Shown piece by piece: positions 37,902 through 51,100 of a DNA stretch of 64,000 nt. The notes under the pieces were generated by a model. It did no database searches and was not told where the DNA came from. It saw nothing but the letters and a program-made list of their open reading frames with translations. The DNA comes from Hemicordylus capensis. Taxonomy: Eukaryota > Chordata > Lepidosauria > Squamata > Cordylidae. Position 1 is the first letter of the stretch; every line of letters starts with the position of its first letter. Location of the stretch: positions 19,891,820-19,955,819 of the forward strand of contig NC_069670.1 of assembly GCF_027244095.1 (NCBI RefSeq), given 5' to 3'. A program made the position numbers and the translations under genes.

Positions 37902-40389
37902 GCACGCCCCCCACCGGGGCAGCCGGGATCCTTGGGTGCTCCGAAGGAAGACCCACTACCCAAGTAGCGGCCCCTCTTCTTGGCAGCTGGGAGCCACGGG
38001 CTTGCTCCGCACCCTGTGTCTAGGACATGCCGCTCCAGAGCCAGCTAGCCCAACGGGCCACGAGTGGCAACTCCTTGGCCCCAGCCGATGGCTTGGATTG
38101 AGCCAGCACGTCTCCTGTGGCCCAGCCTGGAGCTGGGCAGTGTTTCCTCCAGATTGATCTTCTCTTACTTCTGTTCCGAGGAAGACTGACATGTTTTTAG
38201 CCTTTCGCTTTCCCTTCTCTTCCTGAAAGTGGGGTGGGCTTGGGGTCTCCGACCCTCATCCCTTGCTGTGACTTGCATTGTCAACTGGATGGTTTCCATC
38301 GCTGCTGTGGCCATTGCTACCATGTCAAACTCTTCCCACGGCTGTCCGGTAGCTCAGGATACACTCGGCTGTATCTGTATCGACTTTGGACAAAGCGTAT
38401 GTGCAACGATACCCTCTTGAGCCTCCCCACTTGTGAGCGGCCCATATGCAAGTCTCTTTTGCAGAGCTGTTTTCCCCCTCCCTCTTTTGACATCTGGGAG
38501 CCGAATGTTTCTCCGGGCCAGGATTTGGCTTTGGGGGCGCCAGCTGCTGACCTTGTTCTGATCTGTGAGAGACTGTTCATCTTCAGGATTTTGGAAAGTG
38601 TCCCTTTTCAGCCCTGCTACTTCTGCATCCAGAGTGGCTCCAGTCTCGGCCAGCTACTCGTGGACAAACAGGAAATGACGCACACTAAATTTCCTCTACC
38701 AAGAGCAGTGGCATTGTCCTGTGTGTGGTTGTTTTTTTAAGGCAGAGCTCCCAAACTAAGACCTTTCCCCTGTTTTCCAAGAATCCTCCCTGGTTTTTTA
38801 CTGTCTTGTCTCTGCCAGTTAGAGTTGAACAAGAACCAGTTGTCTGAGATCTGTGTGTTTAAACCGGAAGTGGTAAAGATGGCATTGGAAACTCTTGGTT
38901 GGTTCCTGGTCTGTCTTTCACTTGCAGTGGTGTCCAAACACTGCGTCCTGAGTTACTCTGTCCTGTGGGTTGCTAGACCAAATAGGGTAGCAAGAATACT
39001 GCTCAGTACTGCCCCAGAGGATGAGAGGAGCAAAGGGGGTCAGTGGATGAAGGATGGGAGGAAAGCCAACAAGGGATCCCAGATGGGGAAAGCATGCAAA
39101 GCCAACAAGGGATCCCAGGTGGGGGAGATGTGGAAAGCCAACAAGGGATCCCAGTTCTAGTGCAGTTCAGTCTGCATCACAATCATCCTACACAAATGGT
39201 GACTTTCAGATGAGAATGGGACGGAGCAGCTCCATCATCTTGAGTCTTGGCTTAATGGATGCAGCCGTTTTTCCACCGTAATCGGAGCCCATAGGACTCT
39301 GAATTTAAGACTTTCTGATTTCATAGTATCAAAGAACTTGGGGGGGGGAAACGCTAGTCTGGGATCCAGGTAATAATTTGCTGGGATCCAGGTAGTAATT
39401 TACTAGTAATAGTAATCCAGGTAATGGATAGTAATAGTAATGGGATCCAGGTAATGGATAGTAATAGTAATGGGATCCAGGTAATAATTTAATGGGATCC
39501 AGGTAGTAATTTACTGGCTCCGCTGTTGTGAGATGTGGGGGCTTTTTTTCTTTCCGAAGCATCTATCCTTTTTTAAAAACATCTCCTTGAGCCTTCAACC
39601 TCTTCATATCAACCTCGTGGTGCAGCGCCCCAAAGGGCTTCTCCCTCATAACAAGGTGTGCATGGCCAGCAGCCAGGCCTTCCACATCCCAGAACCATCC
39701 TCATGGACGAGCTCTCGCAAGCCGGCGCAAAAGGTTTCTCCCAGTATAGGGGAGATCCACCACCCTTTCAGCTACTGGGGCGTATTTTCGAATCCTGGGG
39801 CGTATCCCGTGGCTACCACATTGTGGGGTAAAAGAGGAGATGGCTTTTGCAGGACTGGTGACGCCGGGGCTGTTCTTAAGTGGCCGAGGTGCATTAAATA
39901 ACCAGAGGGGAGAGGAACGAACATCCTCTAGCTCCTCAAAGCGCTGGCAGAGAACAGAAGCGATCTGAGCGGATGGCACAGCCCGCTTTGCACATGGGCA
40001 GAGGAATCTGGTGCTGCCAGGCCTCTTTCTGGGGCCTCCTACAGGGAGAGAATGGGGTCTTTAGCTTGAGCCACATCCTCGGGGCACAGCTTGGGGATTA
40101 TCAGGCTGCCGCCCCGCACCCTCACATACTCCAAGGCTGTTGCTGCAGGGAGAGGGAACCAAAAGCACCATTCCTTCCCGTTATAGTCGGAACTCTCCGC
40201 TGGGATCCAGGAAGCACTGTGTTGGTGGCTGGTGTGGAATTTCATAGCATCCCTAATGATAGCTCCACGTCTCTGCAAATGGCATTTGGGTGCCTCCAGC
40301 CTCTTGCACTTACAGTTTATCTTGCATGCTCCATAGATAATTCCATTTTATAGATAGGAGGCCTGCATGCACACACACACGCACACACA
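37902..40389. other. APH1A 3' UTR and intergenic sequence
   Basis: Mostly single copy, so a long 3' UTR is plausible. The only polyadenylation-like hexamer I see is ATTAAA at 39893-39898, which would make the UTR about 2 kb. Two small tandem arrays lie inside: a ~36-bp unit with CCAACAAGGGATCCCAG (39062-39157, three copies) and a GGGATCCAGGTAATAATTT array (39360-39520). Confidence 0.45.
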
Positions 40390-40672
40390 CGTCAAGCTGC
40401 CTTATATTGAGTCATGTCTTTGGTCTGTCTAGCTCAGTATTGTCTGCTCTGACTGGCAGCAGCTCTCTGAGGTTTCAGGCAGGAGTCTTTCCCAGCCCTA
40501 CCTGGAGATGCTGCCAGGGAGGGAATCCCGGACCTTCTGCCTGCAAAGCAGATGTTCCACCACTGAGCTACATCCCCATCCCTCAAGGGGGATCTCTTAC
40601 AGCACTCATAGGCAGGTTCCCATCCAAATGCAAACCAAGGGGGGCCCTGCTCAGCAAGAGGGACAGTTAATG
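40390..40672 (-). mobile_element. Composite SINE with both 5S-like and tRNA-like parts intact, antisense
   Basis: tRNA-like part 40525-40590 (antisense GCAAAGCAGATGTTCCACCACTGAGC split by few changes) and 5S-like part 40595-40665 (CCCATCCAAATGCAAACCAA). It shows that the two Pol III parts belong to one element. Confidence 0.8.
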
Positions 40673-40675
40673 CAC

Positions 40676-40975
40676 ATAAGAACAGCCCTGCTGGATCAGG
40701 CCCAAGGCCCACCTAGCCCAGCATTGTTTCCCATAGTAGCCCACCAGAAGTCCATAGAAGCCCACCAGTCTACAGGAAGCCCACAGGCCTTCTCTCCTGC
40801 TGTTGCACCCCTCCAACTGGTATTTGGAGGCATCCTGCCTCTGAGGCTGGAGGTGGCCTATAGCCACCAGCCTGGTAGCCCCATCCTCCATGAATGTATC
40901 TAAAGCCATCCTAACTGGTGGCCATCACCACATGCTGTGGCAGAGAATTCCACAGATCGCTGCCACACAAGACCA
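40676..40975 (-). mobile_element. CR1 LINE 3' end, antisense
   Basis: AAGAACAGCCCTGCTGGATC start, GTGGCAGAGAATTCCACAG end. Another piece of the same region lies at 41525-41645. Confidence 0.75.
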
Positions 40976-41524
40976 GTTCTCTTATCTGGCGTCCTCTTGC
41001 CAAGCAAACCTTGCTGCCTTCTACATGATCACCTCCTCTTGCCTGCAATTTGTTGTTGTTGTTTGCCCTTTATCCGCTAGGATTATGCATTCCCAAACTG
41101 TTTACTCAAGAAGCTTAGTGGGGCTGATCCTCTCTCAAGATCAGCTCCCAAGAGGACCAGCAGACGTGTCCCAGGAAGTACATGCTCTGCTGGTGCCTGG
41201 CCAACAGCCGGGCCTCTGGCATCCCAGAAGCCTCCACATGGCATAAGATCTCGCAAGCCAATGCCAAAAGTTTCTCCCAGAATCCCACCGCTCTCAGGCT
41301 TTAAGAATCTCCTGCTTGTAGAAGGGTGTGGGGTTGGATTTGGAAGAGATTATGAAATAACTCTAGTCAGGGCCATCTAAGCTGACCGGCTGTGACAGAC
41401 CCCAGCAGGGCCCCTTAGCACTAATCCTGAACAAGCAAAGCATAAATAAGCAAAGCTCAGCACCATGCAAGCCAGCCTGCCTTCAAGGGAGATTAGCTGG
41501 CTGCAATCTACTTTCCCCCACCAG

Positions 41525-41645
41525 ATTTTAAAGCCATTCCAGCTGGTGGCCATCACCACATCCTGTGGCAGTGAGTTCCACAGATTGATCATGCGCCGAG
41601 TGAAGGAGGACTTCCTTGTGTCAGTCCTAAATTTCCTGATTCGCT
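41525..41645 (-). mobile_element. CR1 LINE fragment, antisense
   Basis: CATCACCACATCCTGTGGCA through AATTTCCTGATTCGC. Confidence 0.65.
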
Positions 41646-41695
41646 ACCTTCCCCAAAGGTAAAGCAGGATGCAGCAATTGGGGCAAGAAAAAACT

Positions 41696-41701
41696 TTTAT
41701 T
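41696..41701 (-). terminator. CA14: CA14 polyadenylation signal AATAAA
   Basis: Minus-strand AATAAA about 430 bases beyond the CA14 stop codon, a usual 3' UTR length. It lies in sequence with no repeat family seen. Confidence 0.6.
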
Positions 41702-42127
41702 TGTACAGTGGTGGAATGAACACAGCTGCTCCCATCCGTTCAAGTTGCCACCAAGGGCTGTGTGTGTGTGTTGTGTATGCACGCACGTCCTCTGCTAACT
41801 GGCCCTCACGGTGGGGGAGAAAGAGAGAGAGAGAACGAGAACATGGAATCAAGTTCCAACCCTGCAACAGAGGCTGTGGTTTTTTGAATATGTTTCCACA
41901 AAGCAGAGAGTTTCTATTTGCCATTTCTTCACAGAGGCAGGAAGGAGCATCCTGGCTGATCTGATGGGTTCCTACCACAGTCTCTGGTTCCCATCATCCT
42001 GCCTGCCCTACCCACCCACCCGCGCCCCCCCTGCAAAAAACCAAACAAAGTCTTTAGACTCTTCTGTCAGAGTCAGGAAGGTATGGAGAAGGATTTGGAG
42101 AATTGAGCTAGGTTGCATCTGCGGGTC

Positions 42128-42191
42128 TCAAACGGCACGCCGTGAAGAGGAGGTAAAGACGACTCCTTTCTGATCCTGCATGCTTCTTGCC
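42128..42191 (-). CDS. CA14: CA14 exon 11, cytosolic tail and stop
   Basis: The acceptor at CCCATCAG (42193-42192) is the one that keeps phase; it follows a long pyrimidine tract. Tail [21 protein letters not shown] and TGA. Confidence 0.9.
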
Positions 42192-45100
42192 CTGATGGGT
42201 TGGGGTGTGGAGAGAACAACAGAAAAAGAAACCGTCAAGCTTGAGCCTCCCGTCTAGTAACTAGAGCCCCCTTCCCTTCCCTTCCCAAGAAGGCTTGCTG
42301 GACTGCCTCTCTTTCTGTCCTCAAGAGAGGTCAGTCAAGATTAGAACTGGATCACGGCAAGCAGAGCTTCAGGCTCTGTCTTAACAAGCCTCCTGCCAAT
42401 CATAGGGACAGGAAGCTGCCTCCTACCCGGCTTCCCTCTAACTGGGATTCCCAGATGTTGTGGACTACAACTCCCAGAATCCCCAGCTGCAATGGCTTTT
42501 GCTTGGGGCTTATGGGAGTTGTAGTCAACAACATCTGGAAATCTCTGTTAGAGGGAACGCTGCCTTCTACCGAGTCAAGAGATTGGTGCATCTAGCTCAG
42601 TATTGCCTGCACAGACCAGCAGCAGCTTCTCCAAGCAGTCAGGTGGGAGTCTCTCTCAGCTCTGTCTGGACATGCTGCCAGGGAGGGAACTTGGGATCCT
42701 CTGCATGCAAGCAGGCAGGTGCTTTTCCCAGAGTGGGCCCAATATCTTACAGTGTTCACATGTAGTCTCCCATCCAAATGCAAACCAAGGCAGACCCTGC
42801 TTAGCAGAGGGGGCAATCCATCCCTGCTACCACAAGACCAGCTCTCCTCTCCTAGACCTTGATTTATTGGGGTGATTTTGAGTGCTTAAGAGGAAACTTC
42901 CCCTCCAACCCAAATTATACACATTTTGTATATATGTCTATGTAAACAAATCATATACATTTCCCCTTCCAACCCAAAAAGTCAGATTAAAAACCACAAT
43001 TATTAGGTTCAAATTAAAACTGAAAATTATAAGAAGCTAAAGAAAATTATGTACATTATTAAATTATGTACATTTTGAGCATATGCCTCCAGCCTCATTG
43101 CCTTTCAACATAAGCTAAATCTGTTATCAGTCTTGTGCTCGGAGTGACCTGTGTGTCCCATTTCTATTGGGAAGGCAGTGGGGGCAGTTCTCCATTTTTT
43201 TTGCTACCAGAGCACAGGGGCTGGCTGGAGACTTGGAAGCACTGTGTACATAAGAAGCTGCCATATACTGAGTCAGACCCTTGGTCCAGCTAGTTCAATA
43301 TTGACTACACTGACTGGCAGCAGCTGTCCAAGGTTTCAGGCAGGAGTCTTTCCCAGGCCCACCTGGAGATGCTGCCAGAGGTCGAACCTGGGATCTTCTG
43401 CATGCCAAGCAGATGCTATGGCCACATCCCCCCCTTACCAGCAAGAATGCAGGGCCCTCCCTCACCCAAAGCAACATGGATCTATGGGGAAAGCCATTTG
43501 GGCTCAAACTTCCCCTCTCCTCTCTGCCATCACAATACCTCCTGTGGGAAGAAGGAAAGGGCTTCTCCACCTGCTGCGTCTCACCGTGTTCGCTTCGCCA
43601 CAATCCATCCGGTGAGGAAGAGGGCGGCGCAGCCCATGAGCACCCCGAAAACTATGGCGACGATCTCACCTGGAAGGGGAGAAGGAGGCCATAACTAACT
43701 GGGGAGGTGGTAGAAGGCTAGGAGGAGAACTGAACAGTGCTCTCTGAGTTCCCTCTAACAGGGATTCCCAGATGATTTTGACTACAACTCCCAGAATCCC
43801 CAGCTGCAATGGCTTTTGTTGACCACAACTCCCAGAATCCCCAGCTGCAATGGCTTTTGTTGACCACAACTCCCAGAATCCCCAGCTGCAATGGCTTTTG
43901 TTGACCACAACTCCCAGAATCCCCAGCTGCAATGGCTTTTGTTGACTACAACTCCCAGAATCCCCAGCTGCAATGGCTTTTGCTTCGGGATTCTGGGAGT
44001 TGTAGTCAACAACAGCTGGGAATCTCTGTTATTGAGAACACTGAATGCCCTCCAGTTACAGAAAGCAGGGAAGGAACATATAGACGCAAGGCTGCTTGAC
44101 TTTGGCCCTCCTGCAGCTGTTGGCCTACAACTCCCAGAATCCCTGGTGATTAGCCACTGAGGCTGGGGATTGTGAGAGTTGTAGTCCCAAAACAGCTGGG
44201 GGGGGGGTTGAGCAGGCCTCTTCAGTGAGGAGTACAGTGCGAATACAAATGGACCAGAAGTCCCTGGTGAAAATCAGACTCACTAGTTCTTAAGAAGCCT
44301 CAATCCACTGCTCCATGCAATCACCCAAACAGGGGCATGTGGGAAGCCCACCGGCTCTGTGTGTGTGTGTGTGTGTGTGAGTGAAGAGGGCAATCGCCCC
44401 CATGAACTGGTGTCCCCTCGTCCCTGGTGGTCAGGGGCTTGCCACCTCTGGTGCTAATTACGGATACAACTTTCACGCCTAGTAGCTTTTGGCCTGAATT
44501 CACCGTGAATTTGTCTGATCCCCTTTTAAAACTCCCATAATGGGTGGCAGCCACCGAATGGCACAGCGGGGAAGTAACCTGCCTAGGAAGGTTGCTGGTT
44601 TGGATCCCCACTGGTATGTTTCCAAACACCTCTGTCGGGCAGCAGCAATCTAGGAAGATGCTGAAAGGCATCATCTCATACTGTGCGGGAGGAGGCAATG
44701 GTCAACCCCTCCTGTATTCTACCAAAGACAACCACAGGGCTCTTTGGGCGCCAGGAGTCAACACCGACTCGTGGTATGGCAGCAAATTCCACAGTTTAAC
44801 TATGCCGACTTTCTCATCAGAGCTGGTGAGAAAGTTCAAGCTGCTGCTGGAGAATTCTTCTGTGTGATTTGAGTTTCCTCCAGCTACCCTTCGCCTGGGC
44901 TCCTCTCTCCTTGCCAACTCTACCCTCTTCCTGAAGCTACCACCCCTGGCTAACCAAGCAAAGGGGCACCTTTTAAAGTGGGGGGGTTTTCTTGTATTTA
45001 ACAGGGGGAGAGCAACCGGCCCTATCCGACCCCAGCACAGCATCCCTCCAGTGGTGGTTGCGGTTGTCTGCCTTATATTTTCTTTTCTTTTTTTTAGATT

Positions 45101-48100
45101 ATGAGCCTGTTAGGGACAGGGGGCCATCATTTATTTATCCAGCCATCTATGTAAACTGCTTTGAGCGCTTTTGTTGAAAAGTGGTATACAAATATTTGCT
45201 GCGGTAGCGGTAGCTCTGCCATTTAACCTCCCTGCATCTTGGGGTCACATTCCTAATCTGCCCCCAGTCCCACAAGGCCCGTCGTGTCCTGTCTGGTCCC
45301 TACTTCAATTTAAACACCTAAAATATTTGTATCCTTCCCTTCCAGCACACTGGTGCTCTGGGTGGCTTAATATAAAAGCATAACATCCTCAATAAAAGAC
45401 AATTATCTCTCCTATAAACCAGCTTGACCCATAAGATCAGCTAGATATCCCATCACCACTAGAGATACTTGGGCGAGGAGGAGAGACGGGGTCTTTTCTT
45501 TGGAACATCGATCCACCAGATGTCTTTTCTTCTTGCGTTTAGATGGGCACTCGAGACTCATTTCTTTCAGCAGGGCTTTGATGATTAACCATTGGCCACG
45601 TTTGAACTTTTAAAGGATTCATGGACATTGCTTATACATCTGTTATCTACGTTGCCTATGAATGTTTTACTGGTTTGTGGGTTTTTAAATCAGGCTATCA
45701 GCCTCTAGGAATAGGAATATTCCACCACCCTACTTAACATAGTAAAGCTATCTGCCTGCGGAACCTCCTCCCACCAACAATCCCATTGAATGAGCAAGAG
45801 ATCAGTACCTGCAGAGTATCCAGAAGGCCCTAAACAAAAGAGAAAGTGAAATTAAGACATTTAGTCTGCCGCTTTCATAGGAGGCTGCCTCTCCAATCCC
45901 TCATTCAAAAAAGAAAGAAAATAAGTCCACCCAGTCTCAAAGACACTGAGCCTTAACAAGCCCTTGTGAAATAGCCCAATGTAAAGAAGTGAAACTGAAT
46001 AAAGTTTAAGAGGCATTCTAATTCAAATAGGGAATGACTCTTTCAAAATGAGGAATGCCTAGACTAAAAACAAAGTATCACCTTTTTAAATATGTCAGCC
46101 CATGCAATTGTGATTAATCACGTAAAATTCCCACAACTAATTAACATTTATTTAAGTGAGGGCCTCTCCTGTTTAACTTGCTGCCCAATCATGCATGCTT
46201 ACTCAGAAGTCAGTCCCACTACTCCAGTGGAGCTTACTTCCATGTATGCAGCAGGATTGCATATTTTTAAAAAGCACAGGTTACATTGCCTTTGAGCCTC
46301 TGTCTTGCTATTTATAGTAATGTCTACAAGAGAAACTGGAGGAGGGGGCATTTGTAATGCAAATGAGCTTTCTGGCCAACCTAGGTTATACTTTTGCATT
46401 ACAAACCTGGTGTGAATATAAGAGCTGCTTTGCACCCCATATGCAAAAATGCTCTGAAGCCACTTCTAAAGGGTGTTTGGACACAGGCTTTGTGAAAGCG
46501 GAAAGCATTGCAGCACTGGAAATCTGAACACCTGATGTAATCTTGTGCATGGGCAGTGCAACTCTTGGAGAAACAGCTCAGCCTTCAAAAGCAGAGAAAT
46601 GAAAATCATGAGGAGGAGGAGGGCTGAGTGAGTGAGCATGAATTGGTCCCTTTGCTAAGCAGGCCCTGCCTTGGTTTGCATTTGCATTTGGATGGGTGGC
46701 CACATGCAAGCACTGTAAGATATTCCCTTAGGGGATGGGGCGGTAACTCAGTGGTAGAGCATCTGCATGTTTGCATGCTGAAGATTGATTGATTGATTGA
46801 TTTAGTGCCATCAAGTCAGTTTCGACTCTTAGCAGCCACACAGATAGATTCTCTCCAGGATGATAATCTGTCTTCAACTTGGCCTTCAAGGTCTCTCCGT
46901 GGTGCATTCATTGCTGTCGTCATCGAGTCCATCCACCTGGCTGCTGGTCATCCTCTTCTCTTTTCTTCAACTTTCCCCAGCATGATGAACTTCTCAAGGG
47001 AGCTGGATCTTTGCATAATGTGTCCGAAGTATGATAGTTTGAGCCTGGTCATTTGTGCCTCGAGTGAAAATTCTGGATTGATTTGTTCTAGGATCCATTG
47101 GTTTGTTTTCCTGGCTGCCCATGGTCTCCTCAAAAGTCTTCTCCAGCTCCAAAGTTCAAAAGCATCAATGCTTTTTCTATCTTGCTTCTTCAAAATCCAG
47201 CTTTTGCATCCATAGAGTGTCACACGGAAAACCATGGTCCAAATGATTCTAATCTTTAGGAACCTAGGAAGCTGCCATATACTGAGTCAGACCCTGGGTC
47301 CATCTAGCTCAGTATTGTCTTCACAGACTGGCAGCGGCTTCTCCAAGGCTGCAGGCAGGAATCTCTCTCAGCCCTCTCTTGGAGATGATACCAGGGAGGG
47401 AATTTGGAATCTAGAAGCTCTTCCCAGAGCGGCTCCATCCCCTGAGGTGAATCTCTTACAGTGCTCACACTTCTAGTCTCCCTTTCATTTCTACCAGGGC
47501 AGACCCTGCTTAGCTAAGGGGAACAGTCATGCTTGCTACCCCAAGACCAGGTGCAGACACATCACAACATCTCAATATCCTTTCCAGGGCCTTCATTGCT
47601 ACCCTACCAAGTACATCCTTTCCAGGGCCTTCATTGCTACCCTACCAAGTACTAGTCTGTGGCATATTTCTCCAACACCAAAGCTCAAAAGCATCAATGC
47701 TTTTTCTGTCTTGCTTCTTCAAAGTCCAGCTTTCTCATCCATAGGGTGTCACGGGGAAAACCATGGTCCAAACGATTTTAATATTTGCAGTTGTAGACAC
47801 ATCACGGCATCTCATTAGCCTTTCCAAGGCCTTCATTGCAACCATACCAAGTGCTAGTCTGCGGGTGTGTGACTGTACCCATGTTCATTTCTAAAGTGAA
47901 GCTGGGCATGGTGCAGACAGGAAGTGCACCTCTGTGCCTGTGTTCAACAGAACATGTGAATGACTGAACCTGTGTACACAGATTTGTACCTGTGTACACT
48001 GTACCCTCAAATGAATGCTCAACATCATTTCTAAATAGGGCTGTCTTCCAACCGAAATCTCATGAGCAAATTCCACTGCTCTGAATGGGCATAGTTCTGA

Positions 48101-51100
48101 GCCGTTCTCCCCACATCCCAGCCTCCCCACAGCTTCCTATGCAAACCCCCTTGGTCTACGCACCGGCTGGGAATGAAGAGAAGACCACTCTGCCGTTCAA
48201 TAATTGTGGGTGCCGGAAGGTATCCACTAAGGACTGTGGAGTACTTGAGCCGGCTTTTGAAGAGTAAACACTTTTCTGCAACTTCTCTATCTGGAACAGC
48301 AGGAGGAAAGGGAAATTTTCACTAAGCGCAGACACGCATCTTCCACCTGTGTTTCATGGGGGAGCCAATATTATGGGGTGGGCAGAGTTCAGGTGTACAG
48401 GACCTTCTCTGGATCTCACTAGAATCATAATCACACCCGGGTGCAAAATGGCAGTTCAGGGGCCATATTGCAGGATAACCTACATATCTGAGTATCGATC
48501 TGCATCGGAGTTGCTATAGATCAGGGATTCGAGGGCAAAACTCCAGCAGAGTAGCACAAAAACCTTCAGAAAGGCAATTATTCCATGAGTCAGACCCACT
48601 GATTTTAGCTGTTGGCACCGTCTTGGGGGACAAATGCTCAAAATGTTTTTTGGGCAACATCTATCCTGCTAGAGATGGAGAAGAGGGGATAGCATTGCCC
48701 CACTGACAGCTTGCTGTGTGATCACCCCTTTTTTAAAAATCTCCACCCCAAAACGATTAGGGTAAAATTGCAGTCATGTTTGCACAGAGGAAAGGGTTAG
48801 GGTAACAATGAAAAACTCCTTGTACTTTGGCATTCCTGCCCATTTTCATTCCAATAACAACATTGCTAAAAGTTTAGAGTACTTCTTGTGCGTGTAAAAC
48901 TTTTTCCTAGGGATGAAATTCTGGTATTGAAATGGGCCATGTTGAGTATTCTGCGCTGTGAACAGAACACCTCTAAATGGAGGGTGGGCGGTTCCAAGCT
49001 TGGAACAACCCATTGAAAGGTGGAACATTCCAAGCCAATTCCAAGCACCATTTTGGATTCCAAAATGGCATTTGGAACAGGGTCGTTCCATCAGAACAAC
49101 CAGCTCAATTGGTTGATCCTATAGGTTGTCCCTATAGGCTGTTCCTATAGGCAGCTTCCTATGTTCCTAGAGTAGAGGCTGGAAACTGGTTACATTATTA
49201 GCCACTCGCCCCAAGGAACTGTGGTTCTTTGGGGTCAGGAGATATCTGGCAGAGGATTCCCAGTGCCCGCAGCAAACTTCCCGGGATGCTTTGGAGGGAG
49301 CCATGACGCTTAAATGTATGAAACCAATGTAAGAGTCTTGCACAGAAATGCCCCATATCTGCTCGGACGGAGTTCATTGGGATGCGCTGCCCTTTCTTCG
49401 ACACCCGCGTCCCCAGCCTTGCAAGGGTGGGCAGGATTTGCAACCCAATGGCTGATGGGATACCTGGGCAGCGGAGATCTGGACCGGCTGGTGGAAGACA
49501 GTCCACAGCACACTCTGGTAGCAGGGAGGAGTTGTCAGCGATCCGTTGTAGCGGAAATAGTGACCCAAATGTTCCGGGAGCAGGTTGCGGATGTTGAAGG
49601 GCGAGACGGTGTCTTCTTCGCCTGGCGAGTTTAGGGTTTGTTTAGGTCAGGAAGAGACAGCGAGAATGACATGCCCATATACAAAACTTGTTCTTTTGTG
49701 GACAATGATTAGTTTTAATTTGTATACACTGTGAGTGTGTGTGTGTGTGTCCCCCGCCCAATCCTCGAGGGATGTTTTTGCCACAGGAGGTTAGGGAGGA
49801 GAGTTGGTGTTGTGGTATTGAGCATACCTGTTGTGCTCCCACGTGCTTCCCAGTTACTTACTGCTATTTGCCAGGGGTTTTCTGACCCATTTTCCTATTT
49901 CTGCCTTTTGTGTTAGCTCTCGCCTTGTCCTTCTTTAGAATTCAGCTTCCTCCTCTAAACTATCTCTCTGGGAAGGCGGGAAGGCATATTGTGCCTCTAG
50001 AGGCTGCTCATTTCATTCCATTTCATTTTGTGTTTAGTTTCATGAATATACCGCCCATTCAAAAACGGCTCCGGGCGGTTCACCATCAACAAAACCCTTG
50101 AAAATACTGAACATAAAACCAGTCAAAATATTGACGCAGAACTCATTTAAAAACCATTGAAACGATTTAAAAGTTCTGAAAAGCCAGGCTGAAGAGATGG
50201 GCCTTTTCATGGCTCTTTTGAAGGCCTTCAGAGATAATAAACCTCTTATACCCACGGGAAGCACGTTCCACAACCTAGAGGTAATAACCAAGAAGGCCCG
50301 ATCCCAAGTGGTCACCAGATGAACCGGTGGCACCTGAAGATAGACCCCTCCTGATGATCTTAATGAGAGGTGGGGATCTTGGATAGAGTTGCCATGCCCC
50401 ACAAAATTCCGGGTTTCACCCAGATTGCTTATCCCACCCAGATTCGCCCAGATTTCAGCTTTCATTTTTTAAAAGAAAGAAAAGCTAAGCCTTTGTAGAA
50501 GTGGAGTTATGGAGCAAAGTGTGCAATCACTATTCTGCTCAAAAATCATTTTCAAGCCAGTTTGCATAATACGCAACTTATGTACCTGGATTTGAAAAGA
50601 ACATGGCAACCAGGGAAGTGCTTGACTAACAAGCAGAAGGCTGCCAGTTCAAATCCCCGCTGCTACTGTATTGGGCAGCAGTAATATAGGAAGATGCTGA
50701 AAGGCATCATCTCATACTGTGCGGGAGGAGGCAATGGTAACCCGCTCCTGTATTCTACCAAAGACAACCACAGCACTCTGTGGGCGCCAGGAATTGAAAT
50801 CGACTTGATGGCACACTTTACCTTTAATCTTGGGTAACCCAGGCCTAAGATGACGCTTTCTCGGATAACCCAGGCCTAAGCCATTCAAGCTTTTAAAGGT
50901 GATAACCAGCACTTATATCTGCATGCACCTATGATTATGCTTTTGCTAGGATAGCTTCAGCCAAAAGTAGGCATGTGATTGCAGAGGAAATGCATACATA
51001 TACTTGCTGCATGGTGTGTGTCAGTGTCATGGTTTGGCCAGCAATCCCTTACAGTGTTGAGGTTCTGTCCCTCTTTTCATTGAGGAAGTGTTCCAGATTC

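Noticed and set aside
38234-38740. 168-codon open frame after APH1A
   Set aside because: It lies in the probable APH1A 3' UTR, has no domain and no splice support.
43748-44040. CRISPR-like array with 41-bp period
   Set aside because: The units are fully repeated with no unique spacers, and one MITE arm explains them. The same holds for the 72-bp array at the right edge.
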